Source of the DNA: Anoplolepis gracilipes
Lineage: Eukaryota; Arthropoda; Insecta; Hymenoptera; Formicidae
Direction: 5' to 3'
Assembly (NCBI RefSeq): GCF_047496725.1
Contig: NC_132976.1
Location: forward strand, 12,430,001 to 12,494,000
Length of the DNA: 64,000 bases
The notes under the pieces: model-generated
Told to the model about the DNA's origin: nothing
Seen by the model: the letters and a program-made list of their open reading frames with translations, nothing else
Databases searched by the model: none
In this document: positions 46,897-56,880 of the stretch, in pieces
Layout: each line of letters begins with the position of its first letter
Numbering within the stretch: the first letter of the stretch is position 1
Translations under genes and position numbers: made by a program

Positions 46897-49152
46897 ATGG
46901 ATTGTGACGAAGAAAGTGCGCCCAGGAAAACTAAGCGAAGTTTTGTAGAAGCTTGGCTTAACGATGAACGGTATAAATCTTGGATACGTAAAGTACCATC
47001 TGATAATTATCATTATTATTGTACTATATGTAATCAAAATTTTTCGTGTAATGCAGCACATGTATCCAGACATGCGGATTCTGCGTGCCATCGAAATAAT
47101 TTGAAAGAAAATATGTCATTATCTAATGATGATGATGCACAAAATAAAACACCGAGTAAGGCAGTGTTTAAAAACAAATGGTTAGATATAGATAATTTTA
47201 AAATATGGCTACGTGAAGTTCCGCGCGATGAAAGTTTATGTTTTTGTGCAATTTGTGATAAATCTTTTACTGCTCGTTTAGCGCATATTCGTCGGCACGC
47301 AGACTCCAAAAGTCATTTAAATCTTTGTAGAAGAAAAGGTATCGAAGCAAGCGAATTAACTGATGATTTTTCACAAGATAATGAATCTCGTTCGTTTGAT
47401 GAGCGTAAAAAATCAGCAGAAATACAGTATGCCGCTTTGATTGCAGAAAGAAATATACCTCATCAAACTGCACAAGAAATTTTGAGTTTTTTTCAACACA
47501 TAGGACAAGATTATAATGTGTTGAAAAACATGAGCATGGGTCGAACTAAATGTAAAAATATAATCTCTAACGTTTTATGTCCTGTTGAGAATGAAAATAT
47601 CGTTAACAAACTTCAGAGAACCAAGTTCTCTGTTTTTATTGACGAAACATCAGATATCCGTAATAAAAAATGGATGATAGTTTTCGTTCGATACGCTGAT
47701 CCGGAAACATTAGATATTCGATCACACTTAATTAAATTGATTAATATCGATGCAAAAGACTCTAGTGCTGAAACTTTATTCCACGCATTTAAGTCTGAAA
47801 TGCGAAAATTACAGATTCCCTTGTTAAATATTGTTGCCTTGTCATGCGACAATGCATCTATAATGACAGGGGAGGAGTCATCGTTTAAAACTAAATTAGA
47901 AGAAATATGCAAACATTTACTAACATTTCCATGTGTATGTCATTCAGTCACGTTAGCTGCGCACGTTGCGTGTACGAAAATGCCGTCACTTTGTGACGAT
48001 TTTCTAAAAAAAATAGCATATTATATCAATAGCAGTCCAAAACGGTCAGCAGTTTTTCACGAGTTTTGTGATTGCTTCCAAGAAAAAAATCGTAAAATTT
48101 TCAAATTGAGTGAAACAACCTGGCTGTCTCATTATACTTGTATTGAGAAACTTCTTGAATCATGGAATACGATTAAACATTTTCTGCAGGAAATGGTTGC
48201 AAGTGATAAAATAAAATGTGGAGAACAGCTTTTTTTGTCTATGATGGATAATGTAGAAATGAAAGCGTATTTTCTATTTCTTAAATATATTTTATATTTC
48301 TTTAATGTATTTAATATATTTTTCCAATCTACAGAAACGAGAATCCATATATTACAGTTAAAATCAGCTAATTTTCTTTCCGAAATCTGCGAAAACTTTA
48401 TTAAAAAAGAATATTTAAAAGACGTAGTTACAAAAATGAAATTTTCACAAAAAGAGTTTCAAAAAAATATAAATGAAATTTTTGTCGGACCAGACTGTGA
48501 AGACTATCTTAATAATCTAATGATGGAAGGTCTTGTGGATACAGTTGTAACTGTTCGACAGAACTGCTTGCAATTTTATCTAACTGCTGCAGAGGAAGTA
48601 TATAAAAGATTGCCCATTACAAATGAATTTTTGACAAAACTACGTGTTTTTGATTCGTCTATAGCTCTATTCGATTGTAGTAATAGAGAAACATCGTTTC
48701 AGAATGTTTCTTTCATTGCGAAATCTTTCGACTTTGATGAAGACTTTGACGAACAAGCTTTAAGAAAAGAATGGTTTACATTAGCAACAGATTTTACTTT
48801 GAAAGAAAAACAAAATTTATCAAGATTAAATTTTGACGACATGTGGAAGGAAATTTTGCAGCGGCAATCGTCAAATAATACTTACAAATATTCCAATTTG
48901 ACACATGTTCTGAACGCTGTTCGAGCACTCCCTAATTCGAACGCAGATTCGGAAAGAATGTCGATTTTAACTGATTTAAAATCCAAAAAACGTTACAAGT
49001 TATCTTCGACCTGTGTTAATGCAACGAGCGTAATAAAATCAGCGTTGAAGACGAGGGGCGAAACAGCTATAAGAATGACAATAACGCAACAGCATTTGTC
49101 TCGTATGTCGTCCGACAAGTTATATGGTTGTCCTAAACAAAAAAAAAAGTAA
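46897..49152 (+). CDS. hAT-superfamily transposase-derived protein, intact 751-codon ORF
   Basis: Uninterrupted single ORF starting MDCDEESAPRKTKR. Two similar BED/C2H2-like zinc modules follow: WLNDERYKSWIRKVP with CTICNQNF and HVSRHADSACH, then WLDIDNFKIWLREVP with CAICDKSF and HIRRHADSKSH. Next a hAT RNase H-like core with acidic residues D249 (FIDETSD) and D318 (SCDNAS), then CVCHSVTLAAH and TTWLSHYTCIEKLLESWN. It ends with the hAT dimerisation signature ALPNSNADSERMS (E686). So the three catalytic acids appear present. No convincing 8-bp target duplication or end repeats were found around it. It may be a recently active transposon or a host gene taken from one. Expression cannot be judged. 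Confidence 0.8.
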   Translation: MDCDEESAPRKTKRSFVEAWLNDERYKSWIRKVPSDNYHYYCTICNQNFSCNAAHVSRHADSACHRNNLKENMSLSNDDDAQNKTPSKAVFKNKWLDIDNFKIWLREVPRDESLCFCAICDKSFTARLAHIRRHADSKSHLNLCRRKGIEASELTDDFSQDNESRSFDERKKSAEIQYAALIAERNIPHQTAQEILSFFQHIGQDYNVLKNMSMGRTKCKNIISNVLCPVENENIVNKLQRTKFSVFIDETSDIRNKKWMIVFVRYADPETLDIRSHLIKLINIDAKDSSAETLFHAFKSEMRKLQIPLLNIVALSCDNASIMTGEESSFKTKLEEICKHLLTFPCVCHSVTLAAHVACTKMPSLCDDFLKKIAYYINSSPKRSAVFHEFCDCFQEKNRKIFKLSETTWLSHYTCIEKLLESWNTIKHFLQEMVASDKIKCGEQLFLSMMDNVEMKAYFLFLKYILYFFNVFNIFFQSTETRIHILQLKSANFLSEICENFIKKEYLKDVVTKMKFSQKEFQKNINEIFVGPDCEDYLNNLMMEGLVDTVVTVRQNCLQFYLTAAEEVYKRLPITNEFLTKLRVFDSSIALFDCSNRETSFQNVSFIAKSFDFDEDFDEQALRKEWFTLATDFTLKEKQNLSRLNFDDMWKEILQRQSSNNTYKYSNLTHVLNAVRALPNSNADSERMSILTDLKSKKRYKLSSTCVNATSVIKSALKTRGETAIRMTITQQHLSRMSSDKLYGCPKQKKK

Positions 49153-50900
49153 TTTTACTTTATATATACGGATGAAATTTTTGATCCCTTGTCTACAATG
49201 CAATAATAATGTCCAAAATAGAATAAATGATCTTTTTTTTTTTAATGAGAGAAATCTTTATAAAGATACTCATAACCCTCGGAAAAGGACCCGCGGATTA
49301 TATATGTGAGTTTGACCTACTAAAACTCCCCCGGGTAGTTTTGCGCGGACGGTTGAGGGAACGGTGCAAGGGAACAATTTCGCCATCGGAATTATCTCCC
49401 CCGTCCGTGTGATTACTTCGTGCGTAAATAAATGGACCTCTTGAAAATTTTTTCTAACTAAAACTTTATAATGATAATAAACATAACGAGACATATTTAA
49501 AAGAAATAAAAAAAGTTTTGTTCTCGAAAATCAGAAATTGTCGAGAGATCTAGTCAGAAAGGTTAACATAATTGAAGCAGGAGTATTTCTATTTTAAATA
49601 TCTCAGATACTCATTAACAAATATCGCTATTAAGAGACTCTTAAAAGCTATTCTACATATATTACTGACCAAAATATAATCTAACAAAACATATTTTTGC
49701 TTAATAAGTTTTGCAATTTATATGAAATATGCTACGCGAAATTACATGAGAGAATATTAATAAACTTGTAGAAATAAGCTTAAAAACCTAGTAAAAAATA
49801 TTTTCCGACTAAAAATTCAACTTGATCAAGCTTTATAGAACAGCTTTTAAGATTCCCTTAAATCGCTCAGATTTTCCTCCAGACATCTAGCTACTTTCAT
49901 TCATTTTTTCATTTTATCCATTAAAAAAATACACGGGACTGGCACTAAACAAACACAAATTTATGTACTATTATCGTTAACATCGGACATGGAAATGCAT
50001 ATGCACAATGAATTTCGTCGTAGATGTTTAAAAATTTGTTGCAAATTAATATTTTTTTTAATTTAATAGGATATACCAGAAACATAAGAGAAAAGAATAT
50101 TTTTATTTGTTAAGAAAACTTACAAAGTATACAAGTTCTTTTGTTTGAAAAATACAATTTTTTCAATGTATGTTGCATAATCCAGAATATATCCAAAACA
50201 TATCCAGAATATTATTGCTTAAATATGAAATTTTCCATTTGTTTGCTTCAATACCAATATTTCATGTTTTGCGTATGCGATATTTATGTTATAATATAAG
50301 TATTAAAAATATTAAGAATGATAAAAATGTGAATTATTTCATAGTAAAGAATTTTTGTCTAACAAGAAATGTCATCTTGTACTGCTAGCTTCATAAAAAA
50401 TTACACGGAACAATTTCTAATATAGTGTTTTACAGAGAATAATAAAGCGTTTCACAAGCCTTTATTTTAAAGTGCTTTTTCTTAAATTTATAAAATTATA
50501 TTTTTCCAGGAAAATGTATATAGAAAGAAAAGAATTACTCTTAAAAAAAATGACCTTTTATAATTCCGAGTTTAATAAATCTTTGCCAATTTTATTGTAA
50601 TTATAAGAAAATTTGAAGTATTTTCTCTAAACGTAATTTCTTTATGTTTATGATTATTCGTATGTTTACGATTTATCTGTAAATTTCTTTGCGAAAAATA
50701 TGTATCACCGTTTTATCATCATTATCCTTCTAAAATGGAAACACTACGAACATTATGAAGTACAAACGTTTGAGCATCGTTGGATTCTTAGAATATTAAT
50801 TTAGTCAAGTAATAGACTTAATAACAACGGAGTCAAGTGATTTTCGCTATCTATCTGCTGGAGATGTGACATACTTTTATATTAAAAGTATTATGATAGC
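49153..50900. other. Intergenic, repeats only
   Basis: AT-rich. Includes a short GC-richer patch at 49270-49420 and repeat copy 49640-49870. No gene recognised. Confidence 0.5.
49640..49870. repeat. Dispersed AT-rich repeat, copy 2
   Basis: Same order of words as 40090-40450 (TATTACTGACCAAAATATAA, TTTGCTTAATAAG, GAATATTAATAAACTTGTAG, ATTCAACTTGATCAAG). Confidence 0.5.
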
Positions 50901-50924
50901 TGTTGCATATGATCCATTTAAAAT

Positions 50925-51652
50925 GTCAATGCTGTAATGAGTCTGCAATTTTTCAAGGACACTTCGATTTTTTATCAGCAAATGTTGAAGAAGAGGTTAT
51001 TAAAGAAGAAGCTGCGTCCGAACTGCCTACCATAACATGCAACAGCCAACAAAAATGCATATGATCGGTGAAAATACATCACTGATTGCTTCTGTATAAT
51101 TTAGCGAACGATTCTTGTGTAATCATGCAATTCGTAATCCGCGTCGCTAGTATTCTTTTAAGCATCGTAATGTAAGAAACGAAAGGGAAAGCATTTTCAA
51201 TTACTTGAGATGCACTACGAAAAAAGGCGAACAATTGTATATCTTGAGGTGAAGATTCGAGAACAAGACGGAGGGCAATGCCGAAATGAAGACTATAATA
51301 ATCTGCACTCAGATTATGTAGAATATTGCTTTCAGATACAGTTGATCACCTAGGAAAGCGAGAGTAACTTCAAGAAACATTATAAGCGCACGTAACGAGT
51401 GAAGTTGTACACTTCTTTTGGAGCCATTTAATTTGTTCGAGACCTAAATTCCATCAGATATATGAAAGAAGAGAAGAAATGGCATTAAAGGACCACGAAG
51501 AATTGTACAGAAATCTCGTAGCATTAAAAGGAGCATTTGCACAAAAGTGGAATGTTATACAATATTCGGAAGAAGTTGATTCGGGACAACATGGAGCAAT
51601 GATGCTTACTTGACGTGAACGTTGAAGAAAGAAGCAAGACGTTTTATACAAG
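50925..51652 (+). pseudogene. Possible decayed coding remnant
   Basis: Three separated frames have protein-like composition: about 50925-51064 (KCQCCNESAIFQGHFDF, then acidic EEEVIKEEAASELP), about 51178-51350 (KHFQLLEMHYEKRRTIVYLE), and about 51456-51614 (YERREEMALKDHEELYRNLV, then a TGA stop). They lie in different frames and carry stops. The first has a CxxC pair as in a zinc finger, but no full finger was identified. No homologue recognised; it may be chance. Confidence 0.25.
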
Positions 51653-52955
51653 AAATGATGAACATACTTATTCGCATCCGAATATAACTGGACTAATTAT
51701 AACTCGTTTTCACATATCACTTTCCTTATATTTGTAATACGTTTTGCGAAAGAAATTAACAATAATTAAAAATAGCATAATTAAAAATAAATGTGTCAAA
51801 AATGGTCATTTTTTAGAAAGAGAATCTCTGATTTGATAAGGTATAGTTTCATGGAAAAACAAATTTTAACCAAAGAGCTTCAAGTTTTACTCTTTAAAAT
51901 GCTGTTTTAAAATTGTTCCATTATTTTTTACATAGAATTAAAATAATTACAAACGACATTTGTACAATTGCAAGTGACAGTTGTTGATGAGATGAAAGCA
52001 TTTAAATAACTTGCTTTGAACAATATACATAAAAAATAAGGAAAATAAGCGGTGAAGGAAACATAGCTAATTATTAGGTTTGATTTCCAAATTAAAGCTT
52101 TGTGCATTTCATCAGATTGCACCCTGATGAAATAAATTAAAATGTTCACAAAACGTTGGATTCTAAACCAAAAATAACACTGCTTCAACCTGGAAACCAA
52201 ACCTAATAATAATAATTTATTTATCGCGATAAAACATTGCGAAAGCTTCAAATTTTTTTTGCACGGATTACTACGGGCAAAAAATAAATATTGTATATAG
52301 CTCCATCATAAGTAAATTGTATTTTAGCTCTGTTGTTTTTAGTAAATTACTTATAGTACGTATAATGTGTGTTTCGCTAATGTGTTGCATTAGTTTCAAA
52401 TTATTTTTACTGAAAGTATCATTCAAGATATATTAAATAAAGTATGAATGCATTAAGTATAAGTATAATTAAGAATTGCAACACTTTATAATCTTCCTTT
52501 TTTTGTCAACTACTGTTAGGAAATATAAACAATTGTTTGTTTAATATTGATAATAATGTTAATATTTCTATTGCAATATATGCATTACAATTGTAAAACG
52601 TTATTTCCTAATTATATTTTTTTATTAATTAATAACAATTGTTTATCGAATTTTTTTTCTTCATGACGGAAGAAATCATTATAACTTCTTGCGATTTTGT
52701 CGAGCAACAATATGTGTGTTGTACATTTATGTATGTATAAATAAAATACAGGAATATTGATCTAATTAAAAAAATTCTTTTACGTTTTTATTTCATGTTA
52801 AGAAATTTTTAAATATATTTTTAAAAAACATTTAGTTAAAAAAATATACGTTGACCAAGAATGGATTTAATTATTTCATAATTCTTCAAGGAATATATGT
52901 TGGTGTGTGGCACACGTACCTACACATACGCACGCACACATATAACATTTAATTT
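51653..52955. other. Intergenic, AT-rich
   Basis: No gene, RNA or clear repeat boundary. Contains CA/TA-rich words near 52915-52945. Confidence 0.45.
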
Positions 52956-52958
52956 AGG

Positions 52959-53085
52959 GATAATTATCGATCATGTAACTTTTCCTAGAGCGGAAAAGTA
53001 AAGAGTGAAAATTTTTTACATTACTTTTAATGGCAAAATTTTTATTTTTGTTTCCATCCTAGAAGCAAAGTTACATGATCGATAC
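52959..53085. repeat. Hairpin-ended element (TATCGATCATGTAACTT ends)
   Basis: ATTATCGATCATGTAACTTT on the left, AAAGTTACATGATCGAT on the right, with a CTAGA/TCTAG pair inside. Confidence 0.6.
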
Positions 53086-53138
53086 CTGAATATATATATA
53101 TTAGCAGGTTTTTCACCAATTATATATATATATATATA

Positions 53139-53616
53139 CAGGGTCCTATAATTGGTAAAAAACCTAAAAAAATGATAACGTCCTTTAATATTTTCGGTGA
53201 GAAAAAATCGACTTCAAATGACTGCTATATGCAGTATATATATATATATATACAGTAATTGGTGAAAAACCTGCTAATAACAGTTTCTTGAGGTCATATA
53301 AAGTCGATTTTTTCTCAGCGAAAATATCGAAAGAAAGTCATCATTTTTTGCAAGTTTCCAATTTTTGTCATTATATATCTTTGTAATTAACCTTAAATTA
53401 AAATTCTATTACAGTAAACTTTATCTAAAATTAACTGAAAAATGTAGTTTTGGTAGTTTTTTAATTCCAAAAAGTTTAGTTTGCAAAAAGCGCTTTTTTT
53501 CAATCGCTTGTAACTTGGAAATTATTGATGCTTCGACATTTTCGCTGAAAAAAAAATCGTCTTCGAATGATCTCAAGAATTTGTCATTAACAGGTTTTTT
53601 ATCAATTACTGAACAT

Positions 53617-53622
<6 letters not shown>
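53139..53622. repeat. MITE family B, one partial and one near full copy
   Basis: Partial copy 53139-53235 (ACAGGGTCCTATAATTGG start), then a copy from 53251 (ACAGTAATTGGTGAAAAACC) to about 53622 (GGTTTTTTATCAATTACTGA). Shared words TTTTTTCTCAGCGAAAATAT and CTTGTAACTTGGAAATTATT match the copies in SPT6 intron 2 and at 58 kb. Confidence 0.65.
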
Positions 53623-53683
<61 letters not shown>

Positions 53684-53700
53684 GTATGTATATATATAAA
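53620..53700. repeat. (TA)n / (TATG)n microsatellite
   Basis: Long TA run followed by four TATG units, directly at the end of the family B copy. Confidence 0.9.
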
Positions 53701-53862
53701 ATAGTATTCAAATACATTCACCGATGGCGCTATGATCAACCTACTCTATCTGTTGGAAGGGGATAGAGTTGGGGACTGAGGGCTAGAGATGAGTGTAGAA
53801 TGGGGATGAATCTAGTTGAGCCTAACTCGTTTTTCTAGATAATAAAACATAAAACACGTGTG

Positions 53863-54006
53863 AAGCCTATTGCACAATACAAAAGCACAGACAATAGGAA
53901 CAAGGAATAAACTTGGAGAGAAAGAGAGAAAAGTTCTTTTTTCTTTTTCTCCCCAAGTTTATTCTCTGTTCCTATTGCCTGTACCTTTGTATCGTGCAAT
54001 AGGCTT
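53863..54006. repeat. 144-bp hairpin MITE (AAGCCTATTGCAC ends)
   Basis: AAGCCTATTGCACAATACAA and ACAATAGGAACAAGGAATAA pair with the right half, which ends GTGCAATAGGCTT. Arms about 60 bp with a GA/CT-rich loop. Confidence 0.8.
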
Positions 54007-54070
54007 TAGTAATCACATCAACTAAAGGCCTGGGCACATAAAAAAACTTAAGCGTAACAATTTCAACCAT

Positions 54071-54205
54071 AAAGCCTCGTCTATAATAGCCGTATAATAG
54101 AACGTAAGGTCGCAAGCAAATTGACCAATGACAGTCAAGCATTTTCGAAAATGCTCAATTTGCTTGCGACCTTACGTTCTACGGCCATTGTAGATGACCC
54201 ATAAG
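54071..54205. repeat. Hairpin MITE (ACGTAAGGTCGCAAGCAAAT arms)
   Basis: Arms with GAACGTAAGGTCGCAAGCAA and its complement, outer ends GTCTATAATAGCCGT / GGCCATTGTAGA. Confidence 0.75.
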
Positions 54206-54346
54206 GCCGGGTCTACAATAGATGTAATAAGCCTTAAGCCGTAAGAAATTAACCAATTACAATTGACTTTAGAGAAGAATAATGAATATGATTGGTTCAT
54301 TTCTTACGACTTAAGGCTTACTACAACTATTGTAGACCCGGCCTAA
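54203..54346. repeat. Hairpin MITE (GGCCGGGTCTACAATAG ends)
   Basis: AAGGCCGGGTCTACAATAGA then TAAGCCTTAAG and GTAAGAAAT; right half mirrors these to CTATTGTAGACCCGGCCT. The same end recurs at 26.3, 54.8, 55.1 and 56.2 kb. Confidence 0.8.
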
Positions 54347-54423
54347 GGAATTTTCAGCGCTGCTGACATTTTAAAATGGCTGCTTAAAATCTCGACCGTG
54401 ATTAGTGGATTCGCTTATGCTTT

Positions 54424-54591
54424 AAGGCCGGAAACACACAAAAAACTTAAACCGCACACACTTTTACATAACGCATAATGCATATACATAAGGAATTCGA
54501 TTAGTTGAATTCCTTATGCATGTGTTTATAGCCAATCAGTTTCCTTATGTATGTGCATTATGCGTTATGTAAAAGTGTGTGCGGCGGCCTT
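54424..54591. repeat. 168-bp hairpin MITE (CGCACACACTTTTACATAAC arms)
   Basis: Arms with CGCACACACTTTTACATAAC, GCATAATGCA and CATAAGGAA, mirrored in the right half. Confidence 0.8.
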
Positions 54592-54592
54592 A

Positions 54593-54761
54593 AGGGCTAT
54601 CGCACACAAAATGCATAAGCTACATGTGCATAGCATAAGATCGTATGGACCAATGAGCATCGAGTATTAAGTCGCCATATTGATTTACATAATATTATTA
54701 TTGGTCCATACGATCTTATGCTATGCATATGTAGCTTATGCATTTTGTGTGCGATAGCCCT
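54593..54761. repeat. 169-bp hairpin MITE (GGGCTATCGCACACAAAATG ends)
   Basis: GGGCTATCGCACACAAAATG, CATAAGCTACAT and GCATAAGATCGTATGGACCA, all mirrored; near-perfect arms of about 65 bp. Confidence 0.85.
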
Positions 54762-54775
54762 AAGACTTAAAGCAT

Positions 54776-55137
54776 AAGGCCGGGTCTACAATAGCTGTAG
54801 TAAGCCTTAAGTTGTAAGAAATGAATCAATCATATTCATTATTTTTCTCTAAAGTCAATTGTAATTCAATCAAATTGTTAATTTCTTACGGCTTAAGGCT
54901 TAAAGTCTCATTGTAGACTACGCTTAAGCGAATGGGCCAATCACGGTCAACCTTAAGCAGCCATTTTAAAACGTCAGCAGCGCTGAAAATTTTTTAAGCG
55001 TAATCTACAATGAAACTTTAAGCCTTAAAACGTAAGAAATTAACCAATTACAATTAACTTTAGAGAAGAATAATGAATATGATTGGTTCATTTCTTACGA
55101 CTTAAGGCTTACTACAGCTATTGTAGACCCGGCCTTA
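54776..55137. repeat. Two further copies of the GGCCGGGTCTACAATAG family, one split
   Basis: Left end at 54776; right ends with CTTAAGGCTTACTACAGCTA then TTGTAGACCCGGCCTT at about 55137. The copies share TAAGAAAT and TTAACTTTAGAGAAGAATAA words. Confidence 0.6.
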
Positions 55138-55436
55138 TGGTTGAAAGTGTTACGTCTTAAGTCTTACGGCTTAAGTTTTGAAACGTAAGCAGAGTTAAAA
55201 ATTCCATATGGTTGAAATTGGGCAGTTCAGCGGACTCAATAGCTTAGTAGCTACTTAGTACCAATCACGTTCGATTGCTATTAAATAGCTATTAACCGAT
55301 CATATTTATGATTCTTTTCTAAACTCAATTGTGATTGATTAATTTCTTAAGTCTTACGTCTTAAAGTCTCATTGTAGACTACGCTTAAAGACGCAGTCGA
55401 TTGACGAAAGCGATATCTCAATTTCAAACTAGCATT

Positions 55437-55595
55437 GGCTACGTTCAGCAGAGAAAGCAAATCAGTGAGTGCTTAGTGATTCTTTATTGTGATTGGTTCT
55501 TACATTTAGATCTTGGTTGAGTCTAAATACAGAAACCAATCACAATAAAGAATCACTAAGCGCTCACTGATTTGCTTTCTCTGCTGAACGGAGCC
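55437..55595. repeat. 159-bp hairpin MITE (CGTTCAGCAGAGAAAGCAAA ends)
   Basis: CGTTCAGCAGAGAAAGCAAA, TCAGTGAG, TTAGTGATTCTTTATTGTGA and ATTGGTT are mirrored to CTTTCTCTGCTGAACG. Confidence 0.85.
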
Positions 55596-55676
55596 ATTGA
55601 CAAGCACCTTTGGGCTCATAAAGACCTTATTCACACATAAAATTTCGTAGAGACGTAAGACTTAATGTGTCGTCTA

Positions 55677-55817
55677 CAATAGCAGCCAGCAGTACAGAGT
55701 AAGAAGTAAGCAGTACGAAATGGGATTGGTTCATTTCGTTACTCCCGATGAAATGAACGAATCCCATTTCGTACTGCTTACCGCTTACTCTGTACTCTGT
55801 ACTATTGTAGACGACGC
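55677..55817. repeat. 141-bp hairpin MITE (GTCGTCTACAATAG ends)
   Basis: GCGTCGTCTACAATAG-type ends and AGTACAGAGTAAG, AGTACGAAATGGGATT arms mirrored across a short loop at about 55740. Confidence 0.85.
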
Positions 55818-56081
55818 ATCAGACATAATAAAAATAAATCATAAAGCGAGTTTCTACCGATTTTAATCGGGAGCGGTTCATTTGGACACCGTTCAATTAA
55901 ACACAACCACTCATATCGATCGATGCCTAGAGTAACCAGCACGATTGACCAATCAAAGAGCCTTATTTTAAATTGGCCAATAAGCATGGTGTCCACTTGA
56001 TATCCCTTTTAATCTCGTTTCGCTCCGAATTGAAACCAAAGTAAGCGTGCAATGGAAACTAGACCAATACGAGATCGAGAG

Positions 56082-56098
56082 AGAGAGAGAGGGAGAGA

Positions 56099-56149
<51 letters not shown>

Positions 56150-56158
56150 AGAGAGAGC
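56082..56158. repeat. (GA)n microsatellite
   Basis: Nearly pure GA/GAGA run with a few interruptions. The long Ser/Leu frame on the opposite strand is only this repeat. Confidence 0.9.
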
Positions 56159-56176
56159 GCACAATGACAGAGTTCT

Positions 56177-56311
56177 TAGGCCGGATCTACAATAAGGTGC
56201 AGTAAGCCTTAAGCTGTAAAGAATTAACGAATCACATTCGATTATTCTTCTCACATTTAACTGTGATTGGTCAATTCATTACGGTTTACTAAACCTATTG
56301 TAAATTCGCCC
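56177..56311. repeat. Hairpin MITE, diverged GGCCGGATCTACAATA copy
   Basis: TAGGCCGGATCTACAATAAG and TAAGCCTTAAG on the left; right end CTATTGTAAATTCGCCCTTA. Another member of the family at 54.2 kb. Confidence 0.65.
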
Positions 56312-56319
56312 TTATTGCT

Positions 56320-56880
56320 ATGCCGCCATCGTCAATTCAAAGTTTTTCTGTGAGTACTCAGGAGCTTTAAAAAAAATATATAAATTTGTAACAAGCATTA
56401 CTTATATATTTTTTCTCTTGCTAATTTTTCAAAGTTGATAAAAACCGAGAAAAAGATATATAAAAGAAAATTAAAGAAATAAATAAAACTTATTTTTTAA
56501 ATTTTATTTTAGAGATTGAGTTCCAAGAATTTATATTTGCATCTAATAATAATACATTATATATATTTTTATACTATGAGAAAGAGTAAAAGATTAATAT
56601 ATCCTTCTCAGGAGGATTAAAAGATATAATTTTCTTTAGTATAAAATCGATTCGCTGCTTCTCAGCTTTGTTTTATATCTTATTAAATTCTTATAATATT
56701 ATTTGCTTTGAAATTTTTTTGAATACGCGATAAATATATATATTTTGAGTACAGAAAATACAACATATACTTAAGTAATAATATTAAAAAGAAACAAAAG
56801 TTTCTCTGAGAAAAACTCTTCTAAAGTATAAATAAATAAATAGCGATAGGTAAATAAATCACAATAAACCATATTATATA
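56320..56880. other. AT-rich spacer
   Basis: No gene or repeat boundary recognised between the last palindrome and the Tc1-type element. Confidence 0.45.

Larger units (their letters stand above)
54347..55003. repeat. Outer inverted arms enclosing three further elements
   Basis: The left arm (about 54352-54425: TTTTCAGCGCTGCTGACATT, TTTTAAAATGGCTGCTTAA, GACCGTGATT, TTCGCTTA) is repeated inverted at about 54925-55000 (AAGCGAATGG, AATCACGGTC, TTAAGCAGCCATTTTAAAA, CAGCAGCGCTGAAAA). Between them lie the elements at 54424-54591, 54593-54761 and 54776-54905. This is one palindrome split by later insertions. Confidence 0.7.

Noticed and set aside
55968..56254. Ser/Leu-repeat open frames on the minus strand
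   Set aside because: Pure translation of the (GA)n microsatellite.
53863..56311. Repeated palindromes considered as a CRISPR-like or tRNA-like array
   Set aside because: The units differ in sequence, have no uniform spacer, lie in a eukaryotic genome, and have MITE features; no tRNA fold or A/B boxes were seen.
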